A stretch of 38,419 nt of DNA. Source: Rusavskia elegans (lineage: Eukaryota; Ascomycota; Lecanoromycetes; Teloschistales; Teloschistaceae). The notes under the pieces were generated by a model, which was given only the letters and a program-made list of their open reading frames with translations, was not told where the DNA came from and did no database searches. The stretch covers positions 1-38,419 of the forward strand of contig SAUG01000196.1 in NCBI GenBank assembly GCA_011316305.1. The letters are read 5' to 3'. Shown here in pieces: positions 11,728 to 23,648 of this stretch. The position numbers and the translations under genes are program-made. Numbering within the stretch: position 1 is the first letter of the stretch; every line of letters starts with the position of its first letter.

Positions 11728-13117
11728 CGCTGAAGATCGAGCCATCGCAGACCACCAGGACAATAGTTGTGGGGGTGAAGGGAAGGGTTCCGTGCTATCA
11801 CGTCAGAATCAGGGACGAGAGACGGGCCAGGGAAATTTTGGCCATTGCGTTTCTTAAGCAAATGGTCAGAGGGAGACACTAGGATGCAGATGAGGTAAGA
11901 CTCGGCTGCATTAGTGACTTTCTTCAATGTCAATTGCCTACTGCTAGTCTGAAGCGGCCAAGATTACTTTCGGAACACAGTCCCACGGTCTCCATTAAGC
12001 GCTTCTGATCTTGAAACTCTTCAGATGGCCTATCAAAAGCCAGAAAATCCACCGAAGTGCCAACAGAAGACTGAGATGGCTTCAAATAGGACCCTCAGGT
12101 CTGGAATCGTGGCTCCAGCTGCTCTTCGTCAAGTAATACGTAGTAGAAAGGTTGGACTTGCACCAGTGAAGGATGTCCTCGAGCCTGCCGCTTACGACGA
12201 ACCAGATGCAATACTGTTTCGAGCATGGTTGATGCATAATCTTTGGTTGAGTGCTACTGACACTGAGTGTGAGGTCTCTTGCAGCGCTGCCGACCTGTGA
12301 CAGTACAGTGCTGCTGGGAAGCAGTCTTTCCTGTTGGAAGTAGGAGTGGGTGTGGTTCGGCGCGGACCTCGGGTTGTTTCCACATCTTGCCTGTGGTGCT
12401 ATGAGTACGGAACCTGTAGTCGTCGTTCGCGAACCAATCAGATGTGCGGCTCTGTGGATCTTACGTATAGACCCGAGCGATCGTGGAGATCCCACGTGCT
12501 ATGAGATTGCACTAGTAGATCTGTGGAGAACCGTAAAAGAGCCGTTAGCGCCCAATATGTCACCGAAGGCCAAGAGAATAAATAAAGAGTGGCATCGTCA
12601 ATGCGTCAGCTTCGGGCCAATCTCGGGTAGTGATCTCAACAAAGACCGGTGTCAGAACGTTCTGACGCATGGGATGCATGTTTTGCCTGCACGGCGCAAA
12701 ACGGATCTTGTGAAACCCACCTCGATGGGCCGATCTGTCCCGCCCGATCCCCTGCGGCTTCGTTCCGCCCCCGTGCGGAAGGAGGCCGCGGTCACATTTA
12801 TCAGCCGAATGCTGACCTAAAGGTGCTTACTGCTTCCCATTTTCGGCGTTGCACATAAGATCAGACGACCGCACTATGATGCAAGATTCCACATCTTCGC
12901 ATAGCCGCTCAACACCTTACGAGCCTCACTTCTCTTCCTGGTCTGTAGATTTTATCAGGATCTGTGTAACGGGCCTTCAATATCCGTCACCAGCGAGCAG
13001 TAAGCTGCGTGGTTTTCCTTGCTACACGGCTCTGGGACAACCGCTGGAACAATTTTATGTCCTTCTTTGATCTCGTCGGTCATCATACTGTAATTACAAT
13101 CGGTCATCAATCTCATA
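11728..13117. promoter_or_regulatory. Shared divergent promoter region, monooxygenase / MFS
   Basis: About 1.4 kb between the start codons of two divergent genes. Several frames stay open by chance (for example 12350-12820, plus) but show no domain or splice partner. A short palindrome GCGG-N7-CCGC lies at 12754-12768, which fits the CGG/CCG half-site layout of Zn2Cys6 regulators. Co-regulation of the two genes is inferred from arrangement. Confidence 0.4.
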
Positions 13118-14884
13118 ATGACGGCCAGGATATCCACCACGCAAAAGACTGCTACAATGGGTGAGCATGGCTCTGGGCCAGATATCGAACTGCCTCGTCT
13201 TGCAGCTGTGTCCGCGCCTACATCACATTCGGACCTGGAGAAAGAGAGTCAATCGGATGATGAAGTAAAGCCCACTGCGACGGATCCTTCATCTGAGCAC
13301 ACAACCGAGAAGGCACTCGACCTTTCCAGGCTGCAATCCTCAACCATCATCTTCAACCTTGCTGGCATGAGCTTTCTCAATACTCTAGGCTCAGGTCTCC
13401 TTACAATTGCTCTGCCCCGGATATCTCAGGATATTGGTCTTGAAGAACATCTGTTGCTGTGGCCTGCATCAGTCTACGCTTTGGCCGCTGGATGCCTCTT
13501 GTTGATCTTCGGAGCTGTCGCCGACGTAATCGGTGCGAAGCTAGTATGGGTGACTGGCAGTTTCTTATACGTTGTCTTCACCTTGGCCGTTGGCTTGTCA
13601 CAAACTGGAATCCAGATCATTGTATTTCGCACGCTCCTGGGCGTCGCAGTCTCGATGTGTCTACCTACTGCTGTCAGCCTCACCACTAACACTTTCTCTC
13701 GGGGAATCTGGCGCAACATCGCTTTTGCTTCCATCGGCATGGGCCAGCCGATCGGATACTCCGTTGGGCTAATTCTGGGTGGTGTCTTCACCGACACCAT
13801 AGGTTGGCGATGGGGCTTCTACACCAGCGCCATCCTCAATCTCGTCATATCTGTCTGTGCTATCTGGGCCTTGCCGTTCATCAAGCGTAATACTACGAAG
13901 CCTCGGATCCGGCAACTTACAGAGGACATCGATTGGATTGGTGCCTTCATCTTGAGCATTGCACTAGGCATTTTGCTCTATGTGCTGGCCATGACTACTT
14001 CGTCATATCGCCGGTTTACAGATGTTCAGAACATAGTGCTTTTTACGGTCGCAATGATATTGCTCATCCTATTTCCCATCTACATGCGCTATCAAGTACG
14101 AAAAGGGAAGCCAGCGATCATTCCTAACAAGCTTTGGCGGAATATGCCATTCACGGCAACTTGTATAGCTGTATTCTTCTGCTGGGCTGCTTTTAATGCA
14201 TTTCAGTACTTTGCAACGCTTTAGTAAGTCACGAAGTCCATGAGCAAAGGGGTTTCGCTCTTCTAACCCGTGGCCACAGTTTCCAGCGTGTACTCTCCAT
14301 CTCAGCTCTACAGACCTCCGTCCGCTTCTTGCCAATGGTAGTCATAGGCACAAGCGTCAACGTAGTCACGGGCGTACTCGTCTCTCGAGTCCAGGTCCGG
14401 ACGCTTGTGGTAGTCTCCGCTATCCTCACCTTGCCGGCATCACTTTTGATGGCGACCATCCACACTGACTGGTCGTATTGGCGAGCCGCTTTTTGGGCCA
14501 TGGCACTTTCCCCCGTCCATCCCGACGGTAAGTTGTCGGGTCCTGCCACGGCACTTCTGGTTTTGAGAATCGCTAAGGATTTTTGGCACAGTGCTCTTCA
14601 CAGTCTCCAACCTGATCATCTCCAACGCCTACCCGGGAGAGGAACAGTCTCTCGCTGGTGGAGTTTTCAACCAAGTCTCGCAGATCGGCAATTCTGTTGG
14701 CTTGGCCTTGACAGCTGCCATTGCAGCTTCGATAACTGAGCACGATCATGCCACTGGGGTAGACGCCCTGTTGAAAGGTTATCGAGCGGTTTTCTGGACG
14801 ATATTTGCGTCCATGGGGGTCGTCATCGTTGTGACTTTCTTTGGGCTCAAGAGAGGTGGCTTGGTCGGGTCAAAGGAGAGTTAA
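13118..14884 (+). CDS. MFS drug/metabolite exporter, DHA2-like
   Basis: Membrane transporter of the major facilitator superfamily, probably a proton-coupled exporter in the plasma membrane. Three exons, 13118-14223, 14280-14527 and 14592-14884, with introns of 56 and 64 nt (both donors GTAAGT) and frames matching at both joins; 548 residues, usual for fungal 14-TM exporters. A charged cytosolic N-terminus of about 80 residues precedes the first membrane segment. A motif-A-like loop reads GAVADVIGAK, and the motif C region is degenerate (GQPIGYSVGLILGG). The join after FQYFATL continues YFQRVLSISALQTSVRFLP, typical for this family, and exon 3 begins in the conserved LFTVSNLIIS helix. An in-frame ATG 13 codons downstream is an alternative start. 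Divergent from the monooxygenase gene, so export of its product is a reasonable guess, not shown. Confidence 0.88.
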
Positions 14885-15596
14885 GACTTAAGGCTGTAAC
14901 TACCTACAAGCATTTATTGGGGGCAACAGACTTCAATGCCGGAGTCTTGATACTTGCCCATCCTAAAATCTTCCAATGTCAGTGAAAAGATCCCTTGCCA
15001 TCACTGTACTAATATAAGCACAACGGTGCAGATAGCAAGTATTCAGACCCAGCAATGTCCTACATATCGTCTACGCAAGGCGTTCTGTGCGCTTCGAGCT
15101 CTACAACGGCGCCTTGTGCCTCGGCGGAATAAGGCGTGATCCAGTATCACGTTCCAACGACAACTTAGATCATACTCTGCACCTGCTACAAGAGCTGGAT
15201 GCGATCAGTTGATACGATCATCGCCGTCGCTGTTATACGAACCTCGCTGGGCACTTCTGAGATATATATTATGTGGCTCACATTGGGGTTGATGTCCTAT
15301 ACAGCGATCGGTTGGTAATTGTGCTTACTTATCGTGAGGCTGGTAAGCTTTTATGGGTCTGGTGTTGTCTGATTCATGAGGTAATCGGATTGTTCATATT
15401 GATTCTGTGGCAGGGAGGGCAAAATTTGCTTCTAAGATGTTGCGGTTAGTAATGTGATCAAATAGGCCCCTACATATGTTACTAAACTGAGTGTCTCTCA
15501 AGGTTCTTTCAAACACGTTTGACTTGATCGAAGACACCCGAGCGTTGCAGTGGTTTCGTCAGCCACGGATGACTGCGATAGATCATGTGTGATAAG
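14885..15596. other. Intergenic, no supportable gene
   Basis: Downstream flank of the MFS gene. Composition is balanced, becoming slightly AT-richer toward the transposon island. Only a short frame without a domain (14954-15139, plus) occurs. Confidence 0.5.
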
Positions 15597-16008
15597 TAGA
15601 CTGGCCGTCGGGTCGGGTTTCGAACCCGGGTTAGCCAACCCGACCCGACCCGGCCGGGTTTCGAACCTAGGTTAACTAACCCGATCCGACCCGAAAAAAA
15701 GCTAAGCTCTAATATAAAAGTATAGAGCCAGTATAACTTTTATACAATTTTACTAAAAAAATTCCAATTAATTAACTACGCTAGATAAAGAAATTCTAAT
15801 TCGAAGAAATATATTATCCAAAAATATCATCTTTAGTAATAGATTAAAATAATAATATATTAAATATATAATTTAAACGGATCAGATCCGGATCGGATTA
15901 CTAAATAACTCGATCCGGATTCGATTCGTTAAAACTCGGATCGGATCCGAATCGGATTATTAAAATCGGATCGGAAATCCGACCCGAATCGACCAATCTA
16001 GTAATAAG
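15589..16008. mobile_element. hAT-like MITE with 8-bp target duplication
   Basis: The element spans 15597-16000 (404 bp). The left end reads TAGACTGGCCGTCGGGTCGG and the reverse complement of the right end reads TAGATTGGTCGATTCGGGTC, an imperfect terminal inverted repeat of the TAG...TGG...CGGGTCGGG type known from hAT elements. It is flanked by GTGATAAG (15589-15596) and GTAATAAG (16001-16008), an 8-bp duplication differing by one G-to-A change, as RIP would cause. Subterminal CGGGTCGGGTT-like repeats occur at both ends. The interior is AT-rich and has no room for a transposase, so it is non-autonomous. The left 100 bp is much less mutated than the rest. Confidence 0.8.
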
Positions 16009-16088
16009 GTACTCGATCGAATTACAGAGTTTTCTAGGTATAATACTATTCAACCTACGTTATCTAGCTAAATTTTTAAAGCTATAAC

Positions 16089-16583
16089 TAGACTGGCCGT
16101 AGTCGGGTCGGGTTTCGAACTCGAGATCGTATCCCGGGTTCGAACCGAATCGATTCCGACTTTTCTAGATATCGAACCGAGTCGGTTTCGATTTTTCTAG
16201 ATATCGAATTAATTCGGTTCCAGGTTAAATCCGAGTTCCCGGATTCGATACGTTAAAATCGCTAAAACCTAGTATAAAAATAAAATTCTAGTACAAAAGT
16301 AATATCTATCTATTAAAAATTAATTTAATAAAAAAAAATATATAATCTATATTTATTATCTATAGATAAAATTAATTAATTTATTATTTATTATCGTAAT
16401 TATAGTATTATACTATATATAAAAGATTTAATAGATTAAATCGAGTTTCTATTAGTTTCTATTTTATAATTCGATCCGACTTTTAGTTCTAATTTTAAAA
16501 ATCGATCTATATCGTTTAGCAGGTCGGATCGAATCGATTCGCTAAAATTCGAGTCGGATTTCCGAGATATCGACGGGAATCTA
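16089..16583. mobile_element. Second, related hAT-like MITE
   Basis: The left end repeats the start of the first MITE (TAGACTGGCCGT, then GTCGGGTCGGGTTTCGAAC). A candidate right end near 16583 reads TAGATTCCCGTCG on the reverse strand, a partial match. Subterminal repeats near 16139-16260 and 16490-16570 resemble those of the first element. I found no matching 8-bp duplication, so the right boundary is uncertain. Confidence 0.55.
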
Positions 16584-17880
16584 TACCGAAATAGCTATTT
16601 TAACTATAATTTCGATATTAGATTTTTCTATTATCGAATTAAAGAAAATAATAGTTTATTATAGAAATTATTTTTTCTATACTTTCTATTCGAAATCAGT
16701 CGTATAATTTATAGAGCGATTTTTCTATTTTAATAATCTTTTTTAAATAATTATATTCATTTTCTATAGGATTTGAATATTTTTAATAGTCCGAAAATTA
16801 ATATATTTAATATCTATCGCCAAATCTATCTAATAGCTTTTTCGTTACTTTATATTAATTATTTACTTTATTTTTAATTTAAATAATAATCCTATTAGAT
16901 TTTTTACTATCTTTTTACCGTCGATTTTTAGTATTTTTTTACCTCTATTATATCACGCTAAAATATCTATTCGTTTATCTATTGGCTGTAAAATATCGTC
17001 GTATATATTCGATATATCCGGCGGATTATCGAAACTCGAACGTTATAAAATATCTACAATTCTGGCCAGAGTAAAGATATCTAACGTTTATAGTATCTAC
17101 GCTTTTATTAGAAAATATCGGCTATTATATTTATACTTTTATTATAAAAGTCGCAATATATTATAAAATATTTTATTTAATTGATTTTCTAAAATATAAT
17201 TCGAATTTAATATTATAGTATTTTCTATAATAGATTTATATTTCGGTTCGTAATTATAGAAAATAAAGCTATTATATAATATTTTCTTTTAATCGTTTTC
17301 AAAAAAAGTGACTTTAGTATTTCGACTAAAGATATAAAGATCTTTTATAGAAAAAACAAATTTCTAGTATAAAATAAAGCTACGTTTAAAAGGAATCGAG
17401 AAAATTATAAATATTTATATTAGTAGTAGTTACCGTTAATTTAGCGAAAACGTTTTTATAATTATCTAATATAGAAAAGTAACGTCGATATATTAAAATT
17501 GGTAAATCGGATAATAAAATTAAAAATTATTAATAAAAGTTTAGAAAACAAATTTATCTATAAAGTTAGTTATAGAAAAAGTCCGTTAAATTAATTTTCT
17601 CTACCGGCGAAAATATATAGACGATTCGGATATCTAGAACGACTTCGAAAAAATTATATATAAAATATATAGAAGAAATATTAAAGAAAAATAATTAAAT
17701 AAAATAAATATAGCCGTTAAACTATTATAGCCCGTAAGAATATATCGGAAATACTTCAAAAATTGTATCGAATACTATCTAGAAATATCCCTTCGGTCTA
17801 CAGTAAGTAGACGATACCTCGACTGCTAGCTAAATCGAATATTCTACCAGTGTATAGGATATTTCGCCTAGAATAAACCC
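16584..17880. repeat. AT-rich, RIP-like DNA, unassigned
   Basis: CA/TG-poor AT-rich sequence running to the sharp return of balanced composition near 17,880. Minus-strand translation is interrupted by frequent stops. It could be a decayed hAT transposase because it adjoins the MITEs, but I could not identify a transposase motif. Confidence 0.45.
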
Positions 17881-18180
17881 TCTAAGTTTCTATTCGCCAT
17901 GCTAGCTACGATGTCAGGGGTCCGTTTCTTCCACACACATTTCCTTGGAAGGACAGTAAAGGGTTATTTACGAGTATCGTTATTACACCTTAGATTGTAT
18001 AGAAAAAGGACTAAGCATCTCATTTGGAGTAATTCTGGCATTGGCGAAAACGCGTGTAGGGAAAACCGCTGAAGGCGGCTGCTGAGCCGCCTCCTTCGAA
18101 ATATGTAGCTTTGCTATCCTGTCCACCGCTGGGAAAAGACTACCTTGCACTCCTGGTTGTGACCACCAGCGTATGGAAAA
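17881..18180. other. 3' flank of the NLR-like gene
   Basis: About 300 bp of balanced DNA between the repeat island and the NLR stop codon. No gene or clear terminator signal recognised. Confidence 0.4.
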
Positions 18181-21100
18181 TCAGCGAGGATCTTCCGGTA
18201 CTTGCAACGAGGGCCCCCTGACATCGGTCAACGACGACGGTTTTCCAACGCCGCCACCGAATCCCCTTTCACTGATCTCGAGCCCCCGCTTGATGACCGC
18301 TATCTCGTCTCTCTTGGCGAAAATAATATCACTCCTTTTCGTGATCTTTATGATCAACGGTGCATCGGTGCTTAACCAATCCGCGGGGAAAAAGAAGTGT
18401 CGGATGAAATGCTCCATGCCCGTCGCATGTGCATCGACCGAACAGACCCAACCACTACCATGGAGAAACACGAGTCTCTGACCATCAGAGCCGATGAGCA
18501 CTTGTACACGGTCTGAGAGGTAGTGGTATTTGGGAACGGGCACGCAACTTCGTGCCTGCACGTTGAAGTCTGAACTATTCCAAAGCAAAAGCTTTGACTT
18601 AGCTCGTGGTCCTAGGGACTCCTTGAAAGTTGTTGCGATGATACTGCCATTGAAGCATGGAGTAATGGACTGGATCATGAGCTCAGGTAGTACACTTCCT
18701 TCGAGCAGTATCCCTTCACTGTTAGTGAGCCTCGAGAAGGTTAGCCAATCGTACAAATGGGCGACGTTGCCTGCGATTAGTAACAATTGATCCTTGTGTG
18801 TCGGATGTGTAGTCCATCTGTAAGCGCCACCGTCCTCCCTCGGAATAGTACTGACGATCTCAGATATGTTGGTGGAAATTGACCAGAGTGTGTCGCTTGT
18901 TGTGGAAGAGACTAGAAGACGCGCACTACCTCTGTTACAGAGCACTTGGTTGACACTCGCCCCAATGCGGTGATCAAAGACCGTGGCACGGACGGTCCAT
19001 CCTTTAGGTTGGCGGGCCAGCCTATGCACCATGACCCGGCTCGACGAATCCGTGCTACAAAAAGTATCGCTTTCGTCGTCAAGGTACAAATTGATGATAG
19101 AAACACCCTCGGCATGGCTCAGCAGCTTCTGCACATGTTTGCCGGACCTTGATTCATACATGTGGATGGATCCATCCTCTTTGCCACCTAAAAATACCTC
19201 ACCAGTTTCATAACAGGTCAAAGACGTAATTAACGGCGTATCCTCAACCAAATCCATCTGAGTCTCTTGTAGTGCTGTGGACAAGGAGATAACGTCACTG
19301 GATTCATCTTCCGCATCTTGGCGTACAAGCGCGACTGGATCCCAGATACGACAGCGTGACCCTCTGATGTCCACTATCTGGAGATTATCGCTGCTGAACT
19401 GAAGCTCCTTAATACTATAATCCGTCGATTGGATGCAGTATAATATCTTCAGGGTCTCAAAATCGAATATTTGCAGCTTTCCGGAGCCATCCCCGCTTGC
19501 AAGTGTACGGCCATCGGGTGACGAAGCCAAAACTTGGGCATTTGCGGCAGTCAGTGCTTTGACGTAGCCATCGCTAGTGTCGAACAAGACCAGATCTCCA
19601 TCGGAGTAGGCAGCTGCAAGGGCATTAGCGCCGGGTGCTCTGTTGAAAGTTAGAGCAATAACGCCCGCGTCAGCTGCTCGTCTCCCTAGCATTGGACTAG
19701 CGCCTGCCATCTTGTTGTAAGTGTCATACAAGGCGTCTCTCTCGAGGTCCCATAACAGTATGTCTTGGCCTCTGTAAATCACAGCTAAGAGGTTCGAGTT
19801 CATACAAAAGGCAGCTGCTATAGGTCGACGGTAAGTGTGGGCTTGTTGGCCTTCCAGGTCCTCTGTCCAATTGGAATAGTCTCGCAAAGTTCCCAAATTC
19901 AGATCCCAGACGAGCAAATGATTATTCTTGAGTGCTCCAAGCAGCAATTCGTCTCCTTCGGTAGTTGCAAGCGACATACACAGCTGAGTCGTTTTGAACT
20001 CCCACACCTGCTGGTTCGTTGTCAAATTCCAGGTTCGAATTGTTTTAGCACCTGCCGCAGCCAGGAATTTGGCGGTGTTGCCAAAGTGCAGCAGCCGGAC
20101 AGGTTCACAATGACATAATCTTTGAATCTCCTGACAAGTCTCAGCGCTGTACATCACAATATTTCCAGTCGAGGTTCCGACTGCGAAGTGTCTCTCGTGG
20201 CAAGCCAGCGCATTAAACTGCTCGGTAGGTTCGAAGATTGTAGATGCACAATCATCCCACTCTGTTGCAGATAGCCCCAAGACGGCAATACCGCGTGTAG
20301 AAGCTGCAAAATGTTTCCGCAGCGCACTTTCAGGAGGGCAGAATGGCGGGATGAGGTGGAATATAGACGACGGAGAGTTCAGTAGCTCCTTGCCAAACTT
20401 GGTCACAAGTCGTAGGAGATCAGTTGCCCAAATGCGCAAAAGAGCGACATCTTTGCCCAAAGGTGACAGACTCTTCGACCTCCTATGCAGCAGAGACCGA
20501 AGAGCCTTACCCGCCTGTATAAGGCGCGTAAGATCAGAAGATCGCGCGATGTACTCGATCCAAGAAAGAACATTGGATGAACTCATGAACTTTGCAAGTG
20601 CGGAAAGTACATCCTCGTCAGTCGCGTCGACATGGGCGATATGGTCGAATAACGAAAAGCTTGCATACGTCACGAATGGGCAGCGTTCCTTTACAAGATT
20701 ACTGAAGCTCAGTTTGCGGTGTCTCGGACCTTTCATCTCATTCCCGTTGAGGTATTGGAGGCAGCTTAAAGCGAGACGTTTATGGCCGGCTTGCTTGTCG
20801 ATCCCGAAATCTGGGTGGACATCCGCTTGGAGAAGGTAATCCCGAGCTGTTTGGTGGATAATTTGGACCCGTGAGTGGCTATCAACGTAGATCAGCTGAC
20901 TACAGCTTGAGGCGATTGACCTCTCGACGCTATCGATGCTGTCCTTGATGTCAATTTGAAGAGCGTGGAGAAGTTCTTCCGTCGTCAGAGGCCTAGTTGA
21001 GCACACTGTCCAGATCAAGATGGCCTTGGAAAGGACCTTACCGTATGGCGCTGCAGACATATTGTTGAGGATCCGGGAATACAACTCGCGGATGTCAGAG

Positions 21101-23047
21101 GGTATATCTTCAAGTACTTGATTGATTTCTGCAGAAGTGTGCACACGTCCCAATTCCTGCAAGATCAATTTGACCCACAAGAAACAGCCAGCGGATTTGA
21201 CCAAGATTTTGTCTGACATCATTTGGCGGGCCTCCGCGTCCAAAGATGGTAGCTGATCCATGTTAGCTTTGAGATACAAAGCGATGTCAGTTCTGGTCTC
21301 GTCTGGCGCAATGAATTCACTCAAGACACGAACTCGAGGTTGCCCAGATTGCCGGTGTGATTCAATAGGATCTCTGGATGTTAGCAGGATACGTACAGCG
21401 CAGCAGTCGATCACTTTGAGGAGCAAAGGGACGATGTCTGAGTTATGCCGACATTCATCTAGCCCGTCGATGATCCAGTATTGAGAGCGTGCAAGTTTGA
21501 CTTGCAAAATCCCTTCTAGAAAGAGCTTCCTCCAGATCGTACGGTAATTTGCTTGACTGAGGTCTTCGTCTTTCTCACAGACTTCTAGAACAAGATGAAA
21601 CATTTTCATGTGCATGACAGCCATCTGCCATGCCATTGACAAGAGGAAGGATTGGATAGTCGACTTGCCCTTGTCGCCATGACGAAAGAAATAAAAGGCA
21701 CAGTCTCGGTTCAAATCTCTCAGATGATTAATGACTTTACCGCTTGCGATAGTCTTTCCTGTCGCTGGCTTTGCGCTTATCCAATATAACTGTGTGTTCG
21801 CTGAGTCGCGCCAGTCAAGGAAACTCTTCTTCTGAAGCAGCCATTGACAGGATCCCCTTGTCCGCATGCTATCAATATCCATGAAATCATCCTCAGGCGC
21901 ATCGTTTATGCGCAACAATGTATCAAGGCGTCGCCTCTGCTCTCGATCAAGCTCGCGTTTGGAAAAGCTCTGACGAGTACGGAAATTGTCGATTGTCGAT
22001 GCCAACGCGTTTCGAACTGTCTTGTAATTTGGATCACTTTGACTGGCGTACTTGCACACACCACGATGATTGGCGTTGAGGTATGCAGTTCGCTCGTTAA
22101 CATAGTTGAGGATAGCCAAATCCTTGTCCACCACTAAACTCTTGCCGACCCCGTAGCTCGTGGGTAGAGTCTCGTAGAATGAAAACAATTGAAGGTTTTG
22201 ACTATACTGCGGGAATTCATCGTTGATGGACTGAGTCGCAAGTGAATTCCGGTGAAGGTCGGCGACAAAAGGTCGTTGCCCCGTGGTGATATTTAGGATC
22301 TTTGTTAGGAGCTGGGCAAGGTCTGCGCCTCGGTGAGGAGTCGCAAGAAAAAAGATCGCCTGTATGCGACGCGCCGTGGAGGCGAAATCGTCCTTCTGTT
22401 GAGCCAGGATGTAGGCTCGTTTGATCACGAGGCCGCCCATGCTATGACCAACAAGAACTAGGGGTGTCTACAGAATGGTCAACTCAACCGTGATCATCGG
22501 TAGACCTTCGAGGTCATGGTTGCCGTGTAGGGAGCTGCTACATGATTTCGTACACCAGCTAGACAGGCTTTCCGCTCCCCTTGTTGCCTTTACAACAGTA
22601 CCGCTTCACCGAGATGACAACAAGGAAAAGTATTATACGTACCTCGGAGGTCCGGGGGATTGAGGGGCAGTCATGAATAGACGCAAGCAACGACTTCGAG
22701 AAGTCGTGGATGTTGAGCGAGCTTTCCTTCTCCCAATTGGAGTCGTAACCAAAGCTGTGGATCCTAACGTCGTGAAAACCGGGATCATTAGGGAGCCATT
22801 GTTGGGGCCAGTACAGCGAGGGTTCGCCATGTTTGGTCCAAGTACTTCGCGAGCCACCCCCAAGGCCATGAACGAAGACCAGATCAGCTATAGTACTGTC
22901 TTTTGGGATGTAGAGTGTACTTAGGCCTAGTGGGCCTTTAGCATTGTGCGAAGCTTCTGCGTTCTCATCACCTTTGGTAAGCGTTCGCGAGAAGAAGGAC
23001 CGGTTGAGACTGGAAGAAGTAGACTTGTGCCTTTCCACATGGTCCAT
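18181..23047 (-). CDS. NLR-like STAND protein: alpha/beta-hydrolase, NACHT, beta-propeller
   Basis: Large signal-transduction ATPase of the fungal NLR type; relatives act in self/non-self recognition or defence. Two exons, 23047-22643 and 22467-18181, joined by a 175-nt GT-AG intron (donor GTACGT), give 1,563 residues. The N-terminal effector-like domain is a lipase-type alpha/beta-hydrolase: HGLGG at 60-64, nucleophile elbow GHSMGG with Ser144, then FFLATPHRGAD near 174-184. The NACHT domain follows: Walker A AKPATGKT (367-374, Ala at the usual second Gly), Walker B YWIIDGLDEC (465-474), LLTSRD downstream, and HQTARDYLL (673-681) in the winged-helix region. From about 864 to 1540 come beta-propeller repeats of non-canonical WD40 type. 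The intron falls just before the catalytic Ser strand, so the second open frame alone would miss the hydrolase start. No internal stops in over 4 kb argues for a functional gene. The exact intron (possibly hiding another small exon) is the weakest point. Confidence 0.88.
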
Positions 23048-23086
23048 GATTGTGTGTTTGTGCTGATTTCCAGCACCATGGCTTTG

Positions 23087-23648
23087 TTATTGCACACCTT
23101 TCGGTTTCTCCTGAGTGTCTGTGGAAGTTATACTGGCCAGGTAGCTTTCGGTAAGTTCGTCATACGAAGCGCAAGCGTTTGGATGGGAGTGATAGCTTGC
23201 TGCACGCAATTCGTGGGCACCAGACTTCACTGGGTGACAATATCCTGGCTGCAATCCCTTCGTCGGAAGGATGCGCAATATTGGAGACGAACCCCGAGAT
23301 GTGTGGCCAAACGACGGAGCGATCTTGTGGTACTGTCCTGCCAGAGCCGGTACGTCAGGGACCGGAAGCCCCACCTACCTTAGGGTTTTGTCTTTGGGCC
23401 CCCAAGGACCTTCTTGCACCAATGGTCACCGCCAGCCTTTGTAGACCCCAATGGAAAGGCTGAATCAGTGGTGATCGATCCAGGTTGTTCCAGACATATA
23501 GAACAGAACTCTTGACCTGTTCCCACACCGCCATATGGAAATAATGCGCTCGCAGTGGCTCGTCAATATGCATGTTCGCGTCTCGTACAAACGATGTCCG
23601 GGAGGGAGGAAAGGTCTTCGGGAAAGAATAGCCGTAATCACCAATCAC
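23087..23648 (-). CDS. Hypothetical protein, two-exon candidate
   Basis: Two adjacent minus-strand frames can be joined in phase by a 55-nt intron (23378-23324, donor GTAGGT, acceptor CACAAG) to give 168 residues starting MIGDYGYSFPKTFPP. No domain or signal peptide was recognised. The stop lies only 40 bp before the NLR start codon on the same strand, which leaves no room for a separate NLR promoter. It may therefore be a chance model, a gene remnant or part of the NLR 5' leader. Confidence 0.25.

Noticed and set aside
12350..12820. 156-codon plus-strand open frame between the monooxygenase and MFS genes
   Set aside because: Composition looks random, no domain, no splice-linked partner; probably open by chance in the shared promoter.
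15601..15680. GGTTTCGAACC-like strings resembling tRNA B-boxes
   Set aside because: They are part of the CGGGTCGGGTT subterminal repeats of the hAT-like MITE and no A-box or cloverleaf surrounds them.
16584..17880. hAT transposase gene next to the MITEs
   Set aside because: No transposase or dimerisation motif could be identified in any frame after RIP damage.
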